From Oryzobacter faecalis (lineage in GTDB: Bacteria; Actinomycetota; Actinomycetes; Actinomycetales; Dermatophilaceae): a DNA stretch of 64,000 nt. A program made the translations under genes and the position numbers. The notes under the pieces were generated by a model. It did not search any database. It worked only from the letters and a program-made list of their open reading frames with translations, and was not told the origin of the DNA. Shown piece by piece: positions 36,238 to 45,118 of this stretch. How positions within the stretch are numbered: position 1 is the first letter of the stretch; each line of letters begins with the position of its first letter. Where the stretch lies: NCBI RefSeq assembly GCF_046764005.1, contig NZ_JBKOFW010000003.1, forward strand, positions 372,001-436,000. Direction: 5' to 3'.

Positions 36238-36244
36238 GGCCCCG

Positions 36245-36282
36245 ACGCTACGCGGGGCGCCGACGGACCGCCCGCCTACGAT
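36245..36282. promoter_or_regulatory. Overlapping divergent leaderless promoters
   Basis: The -10 hexamers TAGCGT (minus strand, 36245-36250) and TACGAT (plus strand, 36277-36282) are back to back, each 6-7 bases from a GTG start. Their -35 regions must overlap, so RNA polymerase can occupy only one promoter at a time. Confidence 0.7.
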
Positions 36283-36288
36283 CGGGGC

Positions 36289-37065
36289 GTGGCCATCCTC
36301 ATCGACCCGCCGCGCGCGGAGGCCCACGGCCGGCGGTGGTCGCACCTCGTCAGCGACTCCGACCTGGGCGAGCTGCACGCGTTCGCGCAGGCGCTCGGCA
36401 TCCCGGCCCGGGGGTTCGAGGGTGACCACTACGACGTCCCCGAGGAGCGGTACGACGCGGTCGTCGCCGCGGGCGCCCGGCCCACCCCCGCGCGCGAGCT
36501 CGTCCGCGCGCTCCAGGCCAGCGGGCTGCGGATGCAGAAGCGGCGCGGCGACAAGGGGGTCGCCCGCGTGCTCGCGGTCGGCTTCCCCGACGGCACGAGC
36601 GCCGACGTCGACCTCATCCGCTCGTCCCGGGAGGCCGACCCGGCGCGGGTGTTCGCGGCGATGGCGTTCGTCCGCGACGCCGCCGGCGACTTCGCCGTCG
36701 TCCACTCGATCCGCCGCGACGAGTGGGGTGCCCCCGGCGGCTGGCGCGAGGGGGCGGAGTCGGTGCGCGAGAACGCCGCTCGCGAGGTGCGCGAGGAGAC
36801 CGGGCTCGTGGTCGACCCCCACGCGCTCCTGCCCCTGGGCTACGAGCGGTTCCGGCGGCGGTCCTCCGGTGGGCTGTGGCGCGAGGGCTGCGACCTCCTC
36901 CAGGTCTTCACCGTCGACGTCCCGGGCCGCCGGCCCCCGCTCGCCGCCGAGCTGGGCGACACCTCGGACCGGCGGTGGGTCACCTGGGACGAGCTCGCCG
37001 TCCTCTGCGCGGACCAGTTCTGGTGGCCGCTCGCGGTCGCGACGCTCAGCCCGCGAGGCGGGTGA
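36289..37065 (+). CDS. DUF4031-Nudix hydrolase fusion
   Basis: A 258-residue protein of two parts. Residues 1-85 match DUF4031 (ILIDPPRAEAHGRRWSHLVS, ELHAFAQALGIP, FEGDHYDVPEERYDAVVAAG), a short domain often encoded alone. From about residue 115 a Nudix fold carries the signature G-x5-E-x7-REVREETG in GAPGGWREGAESV through REVREETGL, with Glu residues for metal. Nudix enzymes hydrolyse nucleoside diphosphates linked to another group. GTG 36289 is six bases after TACGAT. Its last 20 bases overlap the end of the convergent HD-hydrolase gene. Confidence 0.82.
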   Translation: MAILIDPPRAEAHGRRWSHLVSDSDLGELHAFAQALGIPARGFEGDHYDVPEERYDAVVAAGARPTPARELVRALQASGLRMQKRRGDKGVARVLAVGFPDGTSADVDLIRSSREADPARVFAAMAFVRDAAGDFAVVHSIRRDEWGAPGGWREGAESVRENAAREVREETGLVVDPHALLPLGYERFRRRSSGGLWREGCDLLQVFTVDVPGRRPPLAAELGDTSDRRWVTWDELAVLCADQFWWPLAVATLSPRGG

Positions 37066-37702
37066 GCTCGCGGGCGAGGTTCTCCCGCGCCATCCCCTCC
37101 CAGGCCTCGCGGGCGTGCCGGGTGCGGTACACGTGGTCGCGCACGAGGAACGGCCGGAGGACCTCGCCTCGCCCCTTCGCGTAGGCGACGACCGGTACGT
37201 GTGCATACTCCTCGCGGACCTGGGCGCAGTACTCGTCGAACCGCGCCACCGGGGCGGCCAGGATCCACAGGTCGGCGTCGTGGAGGACGGTGCGTGCGGC
37301 GTCCCGGGCCTGCTCGTCGGAGAGGTCGTGCGCGACGGTGTCGAGGACGAGCTCGCCCACGCGAGAACGGATCTCGCCACGAACGTGGAGACGTGCCAGC
37401 TCGGCGTCGGCCAGCGCCGCCGACTCCGCCTCGTTCGTCTCGTGCTGCTCGGCCGAGTACACCGCGTCGTGGAACCAGGCCGCGAGGACCGCGACCGTGT
37501 GGTCGTCGCGGCCGACGTCCTCGGCGGTGCACAGCGTGTCGACGGCGGCGAGCACCTCCGCGAGGTGCGTGACGTCGTGGTAGTACCGGTGCGGTTCGCG
37601 CCAGCGGCGCAGCAGCCGGGCCCCCACCTCGTCGACCTGGTCCGACCCGACCCGTGACACCGGGGCACAGTCTGCCCGCCACCGCCCCCTCAGCGCGTCC
37701 AT
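37046..37702 (-). CDS. HD-domain metal-dependent phosphohydrolase
   Basis: A 218-residue cytoplasmic protein of the HD superfamily. Metal ligands are visible in YYHDVTHLAEVL (His) and LAAWFHDAVYS (HD), followed by DTVAHDLSDEQA and LHDADLWILA (Asp). Related actinobacterial proteins are annotated only as predicted metal-dependent phosphohydrolases, probably acting on nucleotides. ATG 37702 gives the full domain. It overlaps the convergent DUF4031-Nudix gene by 20 bases at the 3' end; both may act on nucleotide pools, but that is speculation. Confidence 0.82.
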   Translation of the reverse strand: MDALRGRWRADCAPVSRVGSDQVDEVGARLLRRWREPHRYYHDVTHLAEVLAAVDTLCTAEDVGRDDHTVAVLAAWFHDAVYSAEQHETNEAESAALADAELARLHVRGEIRSRVGELVLDTVAHDLSDEQARDAARTVLHDADLWILAAPVARFDEYCAQVREEYAHVPVVAYAKGRGEVLRPFLVRDHVYRTRHAREAWEGMARENLARELTRLAG

Positions 37703-37733
37703 CCGGACACTGTGGCAGAGCGCGGCCCGCCCG

Positions 37734-39575
37734 TCACGCGGTGCGACGACGGTGTTCGTACGCGCGGGCGTAGCGCGTGCCGGTGGCGAGCAGGACGAGG
37801 CCCGTGGCGATGAAGGCCACCGAGCGGACGATGCCGCTCAGCGCCGCGAGGTCGTACACGAAGAGCTTGGCGATGCTGACCCCGGACAGGACGAGCCCGC
37901 TGCGCAGCACGAGGTCGGAGTCGACCGCCCGGTCGAGACCGCGCAGGAGGAGCCAGGCCGCCGCGAGCATCCACGTCACGGTCGCGACGGCGTGCCCGAC
38001 GGTGAAGCCGAGGACCGGGCGCCCCGACTGCTCACCGACGAGCGTCGCCAGCGCGACGACGGCGGTGGCCGACGCGGCCAGCCCGGTCACCCAGGCGACG
38101 GCGGTCGTCAGCTGCCGCAGGCCGAGGCCGACGCCGCGCTGCGTCGAGACGGCCCAGACGCCCACCGCCACGAGTGCTCCCGCGAGGACGCTGTCGAGGA
38201 AAGCCGCGACGAGGTCGTGGTCGGTCGCGGTCCACGAGGACACGACGGCGAACGGGTGCTGGAGCCAGGCGAGGAGGGCGACCGTGGTGGCCCCCACCGC
38301 AAGCCAGAGGGTGGTGTGGGCCCGGGTGACGCCGGCGACGGCGAGGTGGCCGAGGGCGAGGGCGAGCAGGCCGGTCGTCACGAACCGCTCGGGCGCACCG
38401 GAGACGACCGCGAGCACCGCGGCCAGCGTCCCGGCGGCACCGCTCGTCGCGACGAGGTGGGCGGCGACCGGCCCGAGGGGTCGGCGCGAGAGCGCGGTGG
38501 CGGCGAGGAGGAGGACGGCGGCGGCACCGGCGAGGGTCAGGGTCCGGGTCGGCTCGGACATCGGGGCGGCCACCGCGAACAGGCCCGCACCCGTGAGGCC
38601 GAGCGCCGCCGATGACGTGGCGTCGGTGGCGTCGCGGCGCACCGAGACGGCCGAGGTGAGGAGGGTGCCCAGGAGGACGACGGCGCCGACGGCGAGGTGC
38701 CCCTGTGCGTCGGTGCTGTCGGGAGCCGCGAGGACGGCGCCGGCGAGCAGCGAGAGGGTCACCGGGAGCACCCGGACCAGGGTGAGGACGGGCCGGGTGG
38801 TGCTGCCCCCGGCCCACCAGGCGACGAGGCAGAGGACGGCGAGGAAGGCCGAGACCACCCAGGAGAAGTCCTGCGCGACGAAGGGGGCGAGGGCCGCGGC
38901 ACCGGCCACGGTGAGGACGGCGAGCAGCTCGCTGTCCCAACGGCGGGCCAGGTGCAGGCCCCCGAGGGCGAGCACGCCGGCGAGGACCAGTCCGGGGCCG
39001 GGCGGCACCCAGCCGTAGCCGCTCGTCATCGCGACGACGTCGAGGTAGGCGGCGGCGACACCGGTCGCGACGAGCGCGACGGGGGCGCTGCCGACCCGGG
39101 CGCCCTCGCGCCCCTCGCGCAGGTCGGCCGCGCCGCTGCGGACGCCCAGCCCGACGAGGACCGCGGCGAGGACCGCTCCGGCCGCGACGCGCGCCTCGGG
39201 CCCGAACCAGCCCTGCTGGACGGCGAGGACGAGCAGCATGGCGACGCCGGCCATCGTGATGACGGCACCGGCGATCGCGAGGAAGGCCGTGACCCGGCCC
39301 TCGCGGCGGTACCAGGGCAGGGACGGTGCAACGGGTGCCATGGGGCGGGGAGTCACCGGCGTGGGAGGCGTGGCCACCGGGGGAGGGACCGGCGCCTGGG
39401 GGGCCGGCGCCCGGGGAGCGGGCGGCGCCGGGGGGGCGGCCGGTGCCGCGGGTCGGGCAGCCTCGGCGTCGAGCTCGACGCGCAGGCGCGCCAGGGCGTT
39501 GCCGACGGAGTAGAGGCGCTGCATCGCGTCGGCGAAGTCGGCCTCGAGCTGGTGGACGGTGGCGCGCTGGCTCAT
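37734..39575 (-). CDS. DUF2339 polytopic membrane protein
   Basis: A 613-residue membrane protein with about 18-20 hydrophobic helices. A cytoplasmic coiled-coil start (QLEADFADAMQRLYSVGNAL) and an Ala/Pro-rich linker (about residues 40-90) precede the first helix. The C-terminal SGVSIAKLFVYDLAALSGIV is characteristic of the DUF2339 family, whose function is not known. ATG 39575 was chosen; CATCGT lies six bases upstream and there is no Shine-Dalgarno. Confidence 0.82.
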   Translation of the reverse strand: MSQRATVHQLEADFADAMQRLYSVGNALARLRVELDAEAARPAAPAAPPAPPAPRAPAPQAPVPPPVATPPTPVTPRPMAPVAPSLPWYRREGRVTAFLAIAGAVITMAGVAMLLVLAVQQGWFGPEARVAAGAVLAAVLVGLGVRSGAADLREGREGARVGSAPVALVATGVAAAYLDVVAMTSGYGWVPPGPGLVLAGVLALGGLHLARRWDSELLAVLTVAGAAALAPFVAQDFSWVVSAFLAVLCLVAWWAGGSTTRPVLTLVRVLPVTLSLLAGAVLAAPDSTDAQGHLAVGAVVLLGTLLTSAVSVRRDATDATSSAALGLTGAGLFAVAAPMSEPTRTLTLAGAAAVLLLAATALSRRPLGPVAAHLVATSGAAGTLAAVLAVVSGAPERFVTTGLLALALGHLAVAGVTRAHTTLWLAVGATTVALLAWLQHPFAVVSSWTATDHDLVAAFLDSVLAGALVAVGVWAVSTQRGVGLGLRQLTTAVAWVTGLAASATAVVALATLVGEQSGRPVLGFTVGHAVATVTWMLAAAWLLLRGLDRAVDSDLVLRSGLVLSGVSIAKLFVYDLAALSGIVRSVAFIATGLVLLATGTRYARAYEHRRRTA

Positions 39576-39600
39576 GCCGCCACGATGCGCGCGGACGCGG

Positions 39601-39649
39601 CGGAGGCGCCTGAGCACGCGCACTCATCGTGCGGGCCCGGGCGCCTCCG
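39601..39649. terminator. Probable terminator after the HtrA operon
   Basis: CGGAGGCGCC (39601-39610) and GGCGCCTCCG (39640-39649) form a perfect ten-base stem with a smaller GCACG/CGTGC stem inside. It lies downstream of the htrA-like stop (39685) on the minus strand. Confidence 0.6.
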
Positions 39650-39660
39650 TCGTCCTGCCG

Positions 39661-39687
39661 CGGCGGTCGCGGCGGTCGCGGCGGTCA
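39661..39687. repeat. 9-base tandem repeat at the HtrA stop codon
   Basis: Three copies of CGGCGGTC(G/A) lie immediately downstream of, and include, the stop codon of the protease gene (TCA at 39685-39687). This is a small slippage-type repeat with no evident function. Confidence 0.75.
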
Positions 39688-41082
39688 GCCGTTGCCGCCC
39701 TCGTCCCCGTTCCCGCCGCTGGTGGCCGCCGGCTTGGCGACGAGGGTCGCCGTGAGCTCGATGCTGCGGCCGTCGCGCAGGACGGTGAGGGTGACCGTCG
39801 ACCCGGCGCTGCGCTCGCGGACGTGGCCGACGAGGGAGAGGGCCGACTCGACGCGCTCGCCGTCGACCTTCGTGATGACGTCACCGACCCGCAGCCCTGC
39901 CCGCGCCGCGGGGGTGCCGTCACCGATCGCGGTGACCTCGGCGCCGGCGACCGAGCCGGAGCCGTCGCTCGCCGAGCCGTCCTGCGGGGTGACGCCGAGA
40001 TAGGCGTGCGTCGCGGTGCCGGACTCGATGAGCTGCTTCGCGATGGACGTCGCCTCGTTGACCGGGATGGCGAAGCCGATGCCGATGTTGCCGGACTGGC
40101 CCGACGACGAACCGAGCGAGGCGATCGAGCTGTTGATGCCGACCAGCTGGCCGCCGGCGTTGACGAGGGCGCCGCCGCTGTTGCCCGGGTTGATCGCCGC
40201 CGACGTCTGGATGGCGTTCGTGACGACCGGCTCGGCCTGGCCCTGCTGGAACGGGTTCTGCCCCTCGGACTCGCCCTGCGTCGTCACGGGCCGGTTGAGG
40301 GCGCTGACGATGCCCGTGGTCACCGTCCCCGAGAGCCCGAGCGGGTTGCCGACCGCCATGACGGGGTCGCCGACCTCGAGCTGGTCGGAGTCGCCGATGG
40401 CGACGGGCGTGAGATCGTCGGGCGCGCCGGTGATGGTGATGACGGCGAGGTCCGTCGAGGGGTCGGTGCCCTGCACGGTCGCCGCGAACGTCCGCCCGTC
40501 CGAGAGCGTCACCGTGAGCTGCTGCGCCCCGGACACGACGTGGTTGTTCGTGAGGACGTGGCCGCTGCGGTCGATGACGACGCCCGACCCCTCGCCTCCG
40601 CCGCCCCGGCCCGTCGCGGTGATGCTCACGACGCTCGGGGTCACGGCGGCCGCCGTGGCGGTCCAGTCGGGGGCCGAGGCGTCCGCCTGGGTGACGGGCG
40701 CGGCGTCCGCGCCGCGGCCCAGCTGCGTCCCGGACGTCGTGGAGGGGGTCGACGACGTCTCGGGGAGGAGCCGGGTCGCGGCCACGGTGCCGCCGGAGGC
40801 GAGGAGGGCGGCGAGCACCGCGACGGACGTGAGCTCGGCCGCGCGGCGCCGTCCGGGGTGCGGGGAGGGGTGGCCCTGCGCCCCGCCCGGTCCCGACGGG
40901 CCGAGCGGACCCTGTGGCGGGGTCGGCCCGTGGCCCGTCGGGGGCAAGGGGGTCGTCGTCGAGGACGGGTGGGTGGGGGTCGGCGCGGTCGGGGCCGCAC
41001 CGGTCGCCGTGGCCGGTCCGGGGTCAGTGGCGGTCCCGCCGCGGGGGGAGAACCACTGCGGTGTGGGGGTCGAGTCGCTCAT
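39685..41082 (-). CDS. Membrane-anchored HtrA/DegP-like serine protease with PDZ domain
   Basis: A 465-residue extracytoplasmic quality-control protease. A Pro/Thr/Gly-rich cytoplasmic N-terminus (about residues 1-80) is followed by one membrane helix (LTSVAVLAALLASGGTVAA). The trypsin-like domain has the catalytic triad in LTNNHVVSG (His), PSTDLAVI (Asp) and INPGNSGGALV (Ser), and a C-terminal PDZ domain spans about residues 345-445. ATG 41082 follows GAAGGAG. It is 68 bases downstream of a histidine kinase gene, giving the order response regulator-kinase-protease as in mycobacterial mprA-mprB-pepD. Control by that pair in cell-envelope stress is the likely context. Confidence 0.9.
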   Translation of the reverse strand: MSDSTPTPQWFSPRGGTATDPGPATATGAAPTAPTPTHPSSTTTPLPPTGHGPTPPQGPLGPSGPGGAQGHPSPHPGRRRAAELTSVAVLAALLASGGTVAATRLLPETSSTPSTTSGTQLGRGADAAPVTQADASAPDWTATAAAVTPSVVSITATGRGGGGEGSGVVIDRSGHVLTNNHVVSGAQQLTVTLSDGRTFAATVQGTDPSTDLAVITITGAPDDLTPVAIGDSDQLEVGDPVMAVGNPLGLSGTVTTGIVSALNRPVTTQGESEGQNPFQQGQAEPVVTNAIQTSAAINPGNSGGALVNAGGQLVGINSSIASLGSSSGQSGNIGIGFAIPVNEATSIAKQLIESGTATHAYLGVTPQDGSASDGSGSVAGAEVTAIGDGTPAARAGLRVGDVITKVDGERVESALSLVGHVRERSAGSTVTLTVLRDGRSIELTATLVAKPAATSGGNGDEGGNG

Positions 41083-41150
41083 CGTGAGACTCCTTCGGTG
41101 GTGAATCTGGCTGAACGCCAGTCAAGTCCGCCGAAGTGGGCAGTCGCTGG

Positions 41151-42653
41151 TCAGCGGCTGGGAGAGGGCTGTGGAAGTCGGACGACGAAGGTCGCACCGC
41201 CTCCGGGGGTCCTCGCCACGCCGACCCGGCCGTGGTGCTGGGCGACGATGGCGGCGACGATCGCGAGGCCGAGCCCACTGCCTCCACCCTGGGTCCGGGC
41301 CCGGGAGGGGTCGGCGCGGTAGAAGCGCTCGAACACCTTCGTCGCGACGTCGTGTGGCACGCCGGGGCCGTGGTCGCGGACCTCGAGGGCGATCTCGCCG
41401 TGGTCGGTGCCGACGGCGACCTCCACGGGGGTGCCGTCCGGGGTGTGGCGCAGGGCGTTCGCGACGAGGTTCGTCACGACCTGCCGCAGCCGCGGCTCGA
41501 CGCCACGCACCACGGTCGGGCCCACGGGCCCCTCGAGCCCGAGCAGCTGGATCCGCCGCTCCGGTGCGCGGACCCGGGCGTCGGCGACGGCGTCCGCGGC
41601 GAGGACGGTGATGTCGACGGGTCCGGAATCGACCTCGGGGGCGTCGTCGATGCGGGCGAGGGTCAGCAGGTCCTCGACGAGCCCGCTCATCCGGCCCGAC
41701 TCGGCCTCGATCCGTTCCATCGCTCCTGCGACGGCCTCGGGTTCGCGCACGGCCCCCTGGCGGTAGAGCTCGGCGTACCCGCGGACCGTGGCGAGGGGGG
41801 TGCGCAGCTCGTGCGAGGCGTCGGCGACGAACTGCCGCATCCGCTCCTCGCTGGCCTCGCGGACCGCGAACGAGGACTCGACCCGCGCCAGCATGGTGTT
41901 GAGGCTGCGGGTGAGCGAGGCGACCTCGTCGTCGGCGTGCCGCTCGGGGACGCGCTGGGTGAGGTCGCCCCCGGCGATGGCGGCGGCGGTGTCCTCGATG
42001 CGGCTGAGCGGGCGGAACGCGCGCCGCACGGCGTAACGGGCGAGGACCACCGAGAGGAGGAGGACGCCGGTGCCGATGAGGGCAGCGAGGAGGAGGAGCC
42101 GGGTCACGGTGTGGGTGACGGTGTCGAGCGGGACCCCCACGGCGAAGGTGGCGTCCTGCCCGGCGACGCGGCCGGCGACGAAGCGCCAGCGCGTGCCGCC
42201 GCGCTCGGAGCGGACGGTGAACGGCTCCCCGGTGCGCACCCGCTCGTCGGTGGTCGACAGCTCGGGCAGGACGGGCTTCGACCTCGCGCCGGTCGGGGGT
42301 CGGTAGACGTCGAAGGCGGGGCTCTGCAGCACGAACGCGTAGCTCGACGGCAGCGAGGAGCCTCGGCCGCGCAGGTCGTCGAAGGCCTGGTCGGCGACGG
42401 GCTTGACGACCGAGGCCAGCTCGGCGTCGACGCGGTCCATGAGGTCGTTGCGGGTGAGCAGGGCCGTCGCGACGCTGGTGAGGAGGAGCGCCGCACCGAC
42501 GAGGGTCGCGACGATGGCGACGAGCCGCCGTCGCAGCGGCACGGCCTCGAGGCGACGGACGACCCGGGCGAGCGGCACCCTCGGTGCGGAGCCGGCTCGG
42601 GGGGCGGCCTGCGTGGAGGGGGTCGACGGGGTCGTCGTGGGGGCCTCGGTCAT
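41151..42653 (-). CDS. Two-component sensor histidine kinase
   Basis: A 500-residue sensor kinase. TM1 is at about residues 43-65, with an extracytoplasmic region to about 195. TM2 is LLLLAALIGTGVLLLSVVLA, followed by HAMP (RPLSRIEDTAAAIAGGDLTQ) and the HisKA box DASHELRTPL with the phosphoacceptor His. The ATPase has N box TNLVANALRHTP, DHGPGVP and GGGSGLGLAIV. ATG 42653 overlaps the stop of the response regulator gene by one base (TGATG), so the two are translationally coupled. Related to mycobacterial TcrY/MprB-type kinases. Confidence 0.93.
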   Translation of the reverse strand: MTEAPTTTPSTPSTQAAPRAGSAPRVPLARVVRRLEAVPLRRRLVAIVATLVGAALLLTSVATALLTRNDLMDRVDAELASVVKPVADQAFDDLRGRGSSLPSSYAFVLQSPAFDVYRPPTGARSKPVLPELSTTDERVRTGEPFTVRSERGGTRWRFVAGRVAGQDATFAVGVPLDTVTHTVTRLLLLAALIGTGVLLLSVVLARYAVRRAFRPLSRIEDTAAAIAGGDLTQRVPERHADDEVASLTRSLNTMLARVESSFAVREASEERMRQFVADASHELRTPLATVRGYAELYRQGAVREPEAVAGAMERIEAESGRMSGLVEDLLTLARIDDAPEVDSGPVDITVLAADAVADARVRAPERRIQLLGLEGPVGPTVVRGVEPRLRQVVTNLVANALRHTPDGTPVEVAVGTDHGEIALEVRDHGPGVPHDVATKVFERFYRADPSRARTQGGGSGLGLAIVAAIVAQHHGRVGVARTPGGGATFVVRLPQPSPSR

Positions 42654-43366
42654 CAGCCCTGCGGGGGGAGGCGAAGGACGTACCCGACCCCGCGCTTGGT
42701 GTGGATGAGCGCAGGCAGGCCCTCGGTGTCGATCTTGCGGCGCAGGTAGGAGATGTAGGACTCGACGATCCCGCTCTCGCCGCGGAAGTCGTAGTCCCAC
42801 ACGTGGTCGAGGATCTGCGCCTTGGAGAGCACGCGGTTGGGGTTGAGCATGAGGTAGCGGAGCAGCTTGAACTCCGTGGGGCTGGTCTCGATGACGCGGC
42901 CGGCCCGGCGGACCTCGTGCGAGTCCTCGTCGAGCTCGAGGTCCGCGAAGGTGAGGACCGGGCGGTCGTCGTCGGTCTCGCCGCGGGTGCGGCGGAGCAC
43001 GGCGCGGATGCGCGCGACGACCTCCTCGAGGCTGAACGGCTTGGTGACGTAGTCGTCGCCGCCGACCGTGAGGCCCTTGATCTTGTCGTCGACGGAGTCG
43101 CGTGCGGTGACGAAGACGATGGGGAGCTGGCGGCCCTGCTCACGAAGGCGGCGGGTCACGGTGAAGCCGTCCATGTCGGGGAGCATGACGTCGAGGACGC
43201 AGAGGTCGGGCTGGTGGTCGCCGGCGACCTTGAGCGCCTCGGTGCCGTTGGCCGCCGTCGCGACGTCGAACCCGGCGTAGCGCAGCGATGTCGCGAGGAG
43301 CTCGCGGATGTTCGGCTCGTCCTCGACGACGAGCAGCTTCGCCTCGGGGGTCGTGGGGATGCTCAC
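42653..43366 (-). CDS. OmpR/PhoB-family response regulator (TrcR/TcrX-like)
   Basis: A 237-residue regulator. The receiver carries E15-D16, phosphoacceptor D59 in LCVLDVMLPDMDGF, T in VTARDS and K in VTKPFSLEEV. The winged-helix effector has SPTEFKLLRYLMLNPNRVLS and IVESYISYLRRKID. The receiver reads most like mycobacterial TrcR/TcrX, whereas the gene order with a PepD-like protease recalls MprAB. GTG 43366 is six bases after GACACT, leaderless. It is first in a three-gene operon with the kinase and HtrA-like protease. Confidence 0.93.
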   Translation of the reverse strand: MSIPTTPEAKLLVVEDEPNIRELLATSLRYAGFDVATAANGTEALKVAGDHQPDLCVLDVMLPDMDGFTVTRRLREQGRQLPIVFVTARDSVDDKIKGLTVGGDDYVTKPFSLEEVVARIRAVLRRTRGETDDDRPVLTFADLELDEDSHEVRRAGRVIETSPTEFKLLRYLMLNPNRVLSKAQILDHVWDYDFRGESGIVESYISYLRRKIDTEGLPALIHTKRGVGYVLRLPPQG

Positions 43367-43438
43367 CCGTCCAGTGTCGGCGCCGTTCCTGTGAGTCCGC
43401 TGGACGTCGGCTGGGGACTGGGTGCCCGGCGTGGCGGG

Positions 43439-44020
43439 TCAGTACCCGTCGTAGCCCCCGGTCGCCGCCGACCCTGCCGCGACGACGAAGAACATGATGA
43501 AGCCGACGACGAGGACGACCGAGACGACGACCCCGATGCCGTACGCCCACCAGCCCATCCGCGTCATCCGCTGCGACTCGCTCGGGTCGGTCGACTGCTT
43601 GGTCAGTCCGATGATCCCGAAGATGAGGGCCGGGATGACGAGGAGGCCGCCGCAGAAGGCGACGGACACCGCCGAGATGATCGTCAGCGCCATCGCGCTG
43701 CCGTTCGAGGGGGGCGGTGCACCGTAGGGCGCCGACTGGGCGTAGACCGACTGGTCGGCGGTGTAGGCGGGCGGGGCGGTGTAGGCGGGCGGGGCGCCGT
43801 AGGCGGGCGGGGCGCCGTAGGCGGGCGGGGCGCCGTAGGCGGGCGCAGCTCCGTACGCGGGCGGGGCCGGGGGGACGGGTGGGGTCGAGCCGTAGGTGGG
43901 CGGGGCGCCGTAGGTGGGCGGCGGGGTGTCCGTCGGCGGGGTCCACGGCGGCGGCGTGGCCGAGGGCGGTGCCGTGGGGTCGTCGCGCTGCTCGTCGCGC
44001 GGGTCCTGCGTGTCGCTCAT
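43439..44020 (-). CDS. Proline/tyrosine-repeat membrane protein (DUF4190-like)
   Basis: A 193-residue protein. The N-terminal 100 residues are a disordered Pro/Tyr/Ala region with repeats of GAPPAY encoded by an 18-base tandem unit. Two hydrophobic helices follow (IISAVSVAFCGGLLVIPALI and YGIGVVVSVVLVVGFIMFFV) joined by a short loop with GLTKQSTDPSE, typical of DUF4190-like proteins. The function is unknown. ATG 44020 follows GGAGGACGAG. It lies downstream of the response regulator promoter region but on its own transcript. Confidence 0.72.
   Translation of the reverse strand: MSDTQDPRDEQRDDPTAPPSATPPPWTPPTDTPPPTYGAPPTYGSTPPVPPAPPAYGAAPAYGAPPAYGAPPAYGAPPAYTAPPAYTADQSVYAQSAPYGAPPPSNGSAMALTIISAVSVAFCGGLLVIPALIFGIIGLTKQSTDPSESQRMTRMGWWAYGIGVVVSVVLVVGFIMFFVVAAGSAATGGYDGY
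43763..43852. repeat. 18-base tandem repeat encoding the GAPPAY/TAPPAY tract
   Basis: Five consecutive 18-base units (GTAGGCGGGCGGGGCG plus two variable bases), three of them identical, encode the Pro-Ala-Tyr repeat on the minus strand. Copy number is likely to vary between strains. Confidence 0.88.
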
Positions 44021-44147
44021 CCGGCGCTCGTCCTCCGTGGTGCTCCGTCCCCCGGCGGCTCCGGGTGGCCCGCCGCGACGAGGGTAGCCCCCGGGGCGCG
44101 GCCCCCGCTGGCGACCGGCCGATCCCGCCGCGTGTCAGGATCGGGGG

Positions 44148-45086
44148 GTGAGACTCCCGCTGCCGCAGGTCGAGCCCGACCCCACCCTCCCCTCGTCGGT
44201 GACGATCTACGAGGTGGGCCCGCGCGACGGCCTGCAGAACGAGTCGGCAGTCGTCCCGGCCGAGGTCAAGGCCGAGTTCGTCCGGCGCCTCGCGGCCGCG
44301 GGGCTGTCCACGGTGGAGACGACGTCCTTCGTCGACCCGCGGTGGGTGCCGCAGCTGGCCGACGCCGAGGAGCTGCTCGGTCTGCTCGGCGACGAGGGTC
44401 GGGGGCCGCGCCGACCCGTCCTCGTCCCCAACGAGCGCGGCCTCGACCGGGCGCTCGCGGCCGGGGTGGGGGCCGTCGCGATCTTCGGCAGCGCCACCGA
44501 GACCTTCGCCCGCAAGAACCTCAACCGGTCGGTCGAGGAGTCGGTGACGATGTTCCGCCCGGTCGTCGAGCGCTCGCGCGACGCCGGCCTGTGGGTGCGG
44601 GCCTACGTGTCGATGTGCTTCGGGGACCCGTGGGAGGGTCCGGTGCCGGTGGGGCAGGTGGTCGACGTCTGCCGGCGCCTCATGGACCTCGGCTGCGACC
44701 AGCTCTCCATCGGCGACACGATCGGTGTCGGGACAACGGGTCACGTCCACCGGCTCCTCGCTGCTCTCGACGCTGCGGGGATCGGCGTGGACCGGGTCGG
44801 AGTGCACTTCCACGACACGTACGGGCAGGCGCTGGCGAACACCGTCGCGGCGCTGCGTGACGGTGTCACCGTCGTCGACGCCTCGACCGGGGGCCTGGGC
44901 GGGTGTCCCTATGCGAAGAGCGCCACGGGCAACCTCGCCACGGAGGACCTCGTGTGGGCCCTCGACGGCGCCGGCGTCTCGACGGGGGTCGACCTCGACG
45001 CGCTCGTCGACACGAGCGCCTGGATGGCGGGCCACCTCGGCCGGCCGTCGCCCTCGCGGGTCGTGCGCGCCCTCACCGGCGGCTGA
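44148..45086 (+). CDS. Hydroxymethylglutaryl-CoA lyase
   Basis: Cleaves HMG-CoA to acetyl-CoA and acetoacetate, the last step of leucine catabolism. The 312-residue TIM-barrel protein shows IYEVGPRDGLQNE (catalytic Arg-Asp), VETTSFVDPRWVPQLADA, SIGDTIGVGT, GVHFHDTYGQALAN (metal His residues) and the loop Cys in GLGGCPYA. GTG 44148 is six bases after CAGGAT with no Shine-Dalgarno. Other leucine-degradation genes are not adjacent; the acyl-CoA dehydrogenase at 14785 is unlinked. Confidence 0.9.
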   Translation: MRLPLPQVEPDPTLPSSVTIYEVGPRDGLQNESAVVPAEVKAEFVRRLAAAGLSTVETTSFVDPRWVPQLADAEELLGLLGDEGRGPRRPVLVPNERGLDRALAAGVGAVAIFGSATETFARKNLNRSVEESVTMFRPVVERSRDAGLWVRAYVSMCFGDPWEGPVPVGQVVDVCRRLMDLGCDQLSIGDTIGVGTTGHVHRLLAALDAAGIGVDRVGVHFHDTYGQALANTVAALRDGVTVVDASTGGLGGCPYAKSATGNLATEDLVWALDGAGVSTGVDLDALVDTSAWMAGHLGRPSPSRVVRALTGG

Positions 45087-45118
45087 GAGGGCGACCGGCC
45101 GGCTCCGCTCGCCCGCGA

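Noticed and set aside
43763..43852. CRISPR-like spaced repeats
   Set aside because: Units are contiguous 18-base codon repeats in a Pro/Tyr-rich reading frame with no spacers and no cas genes.
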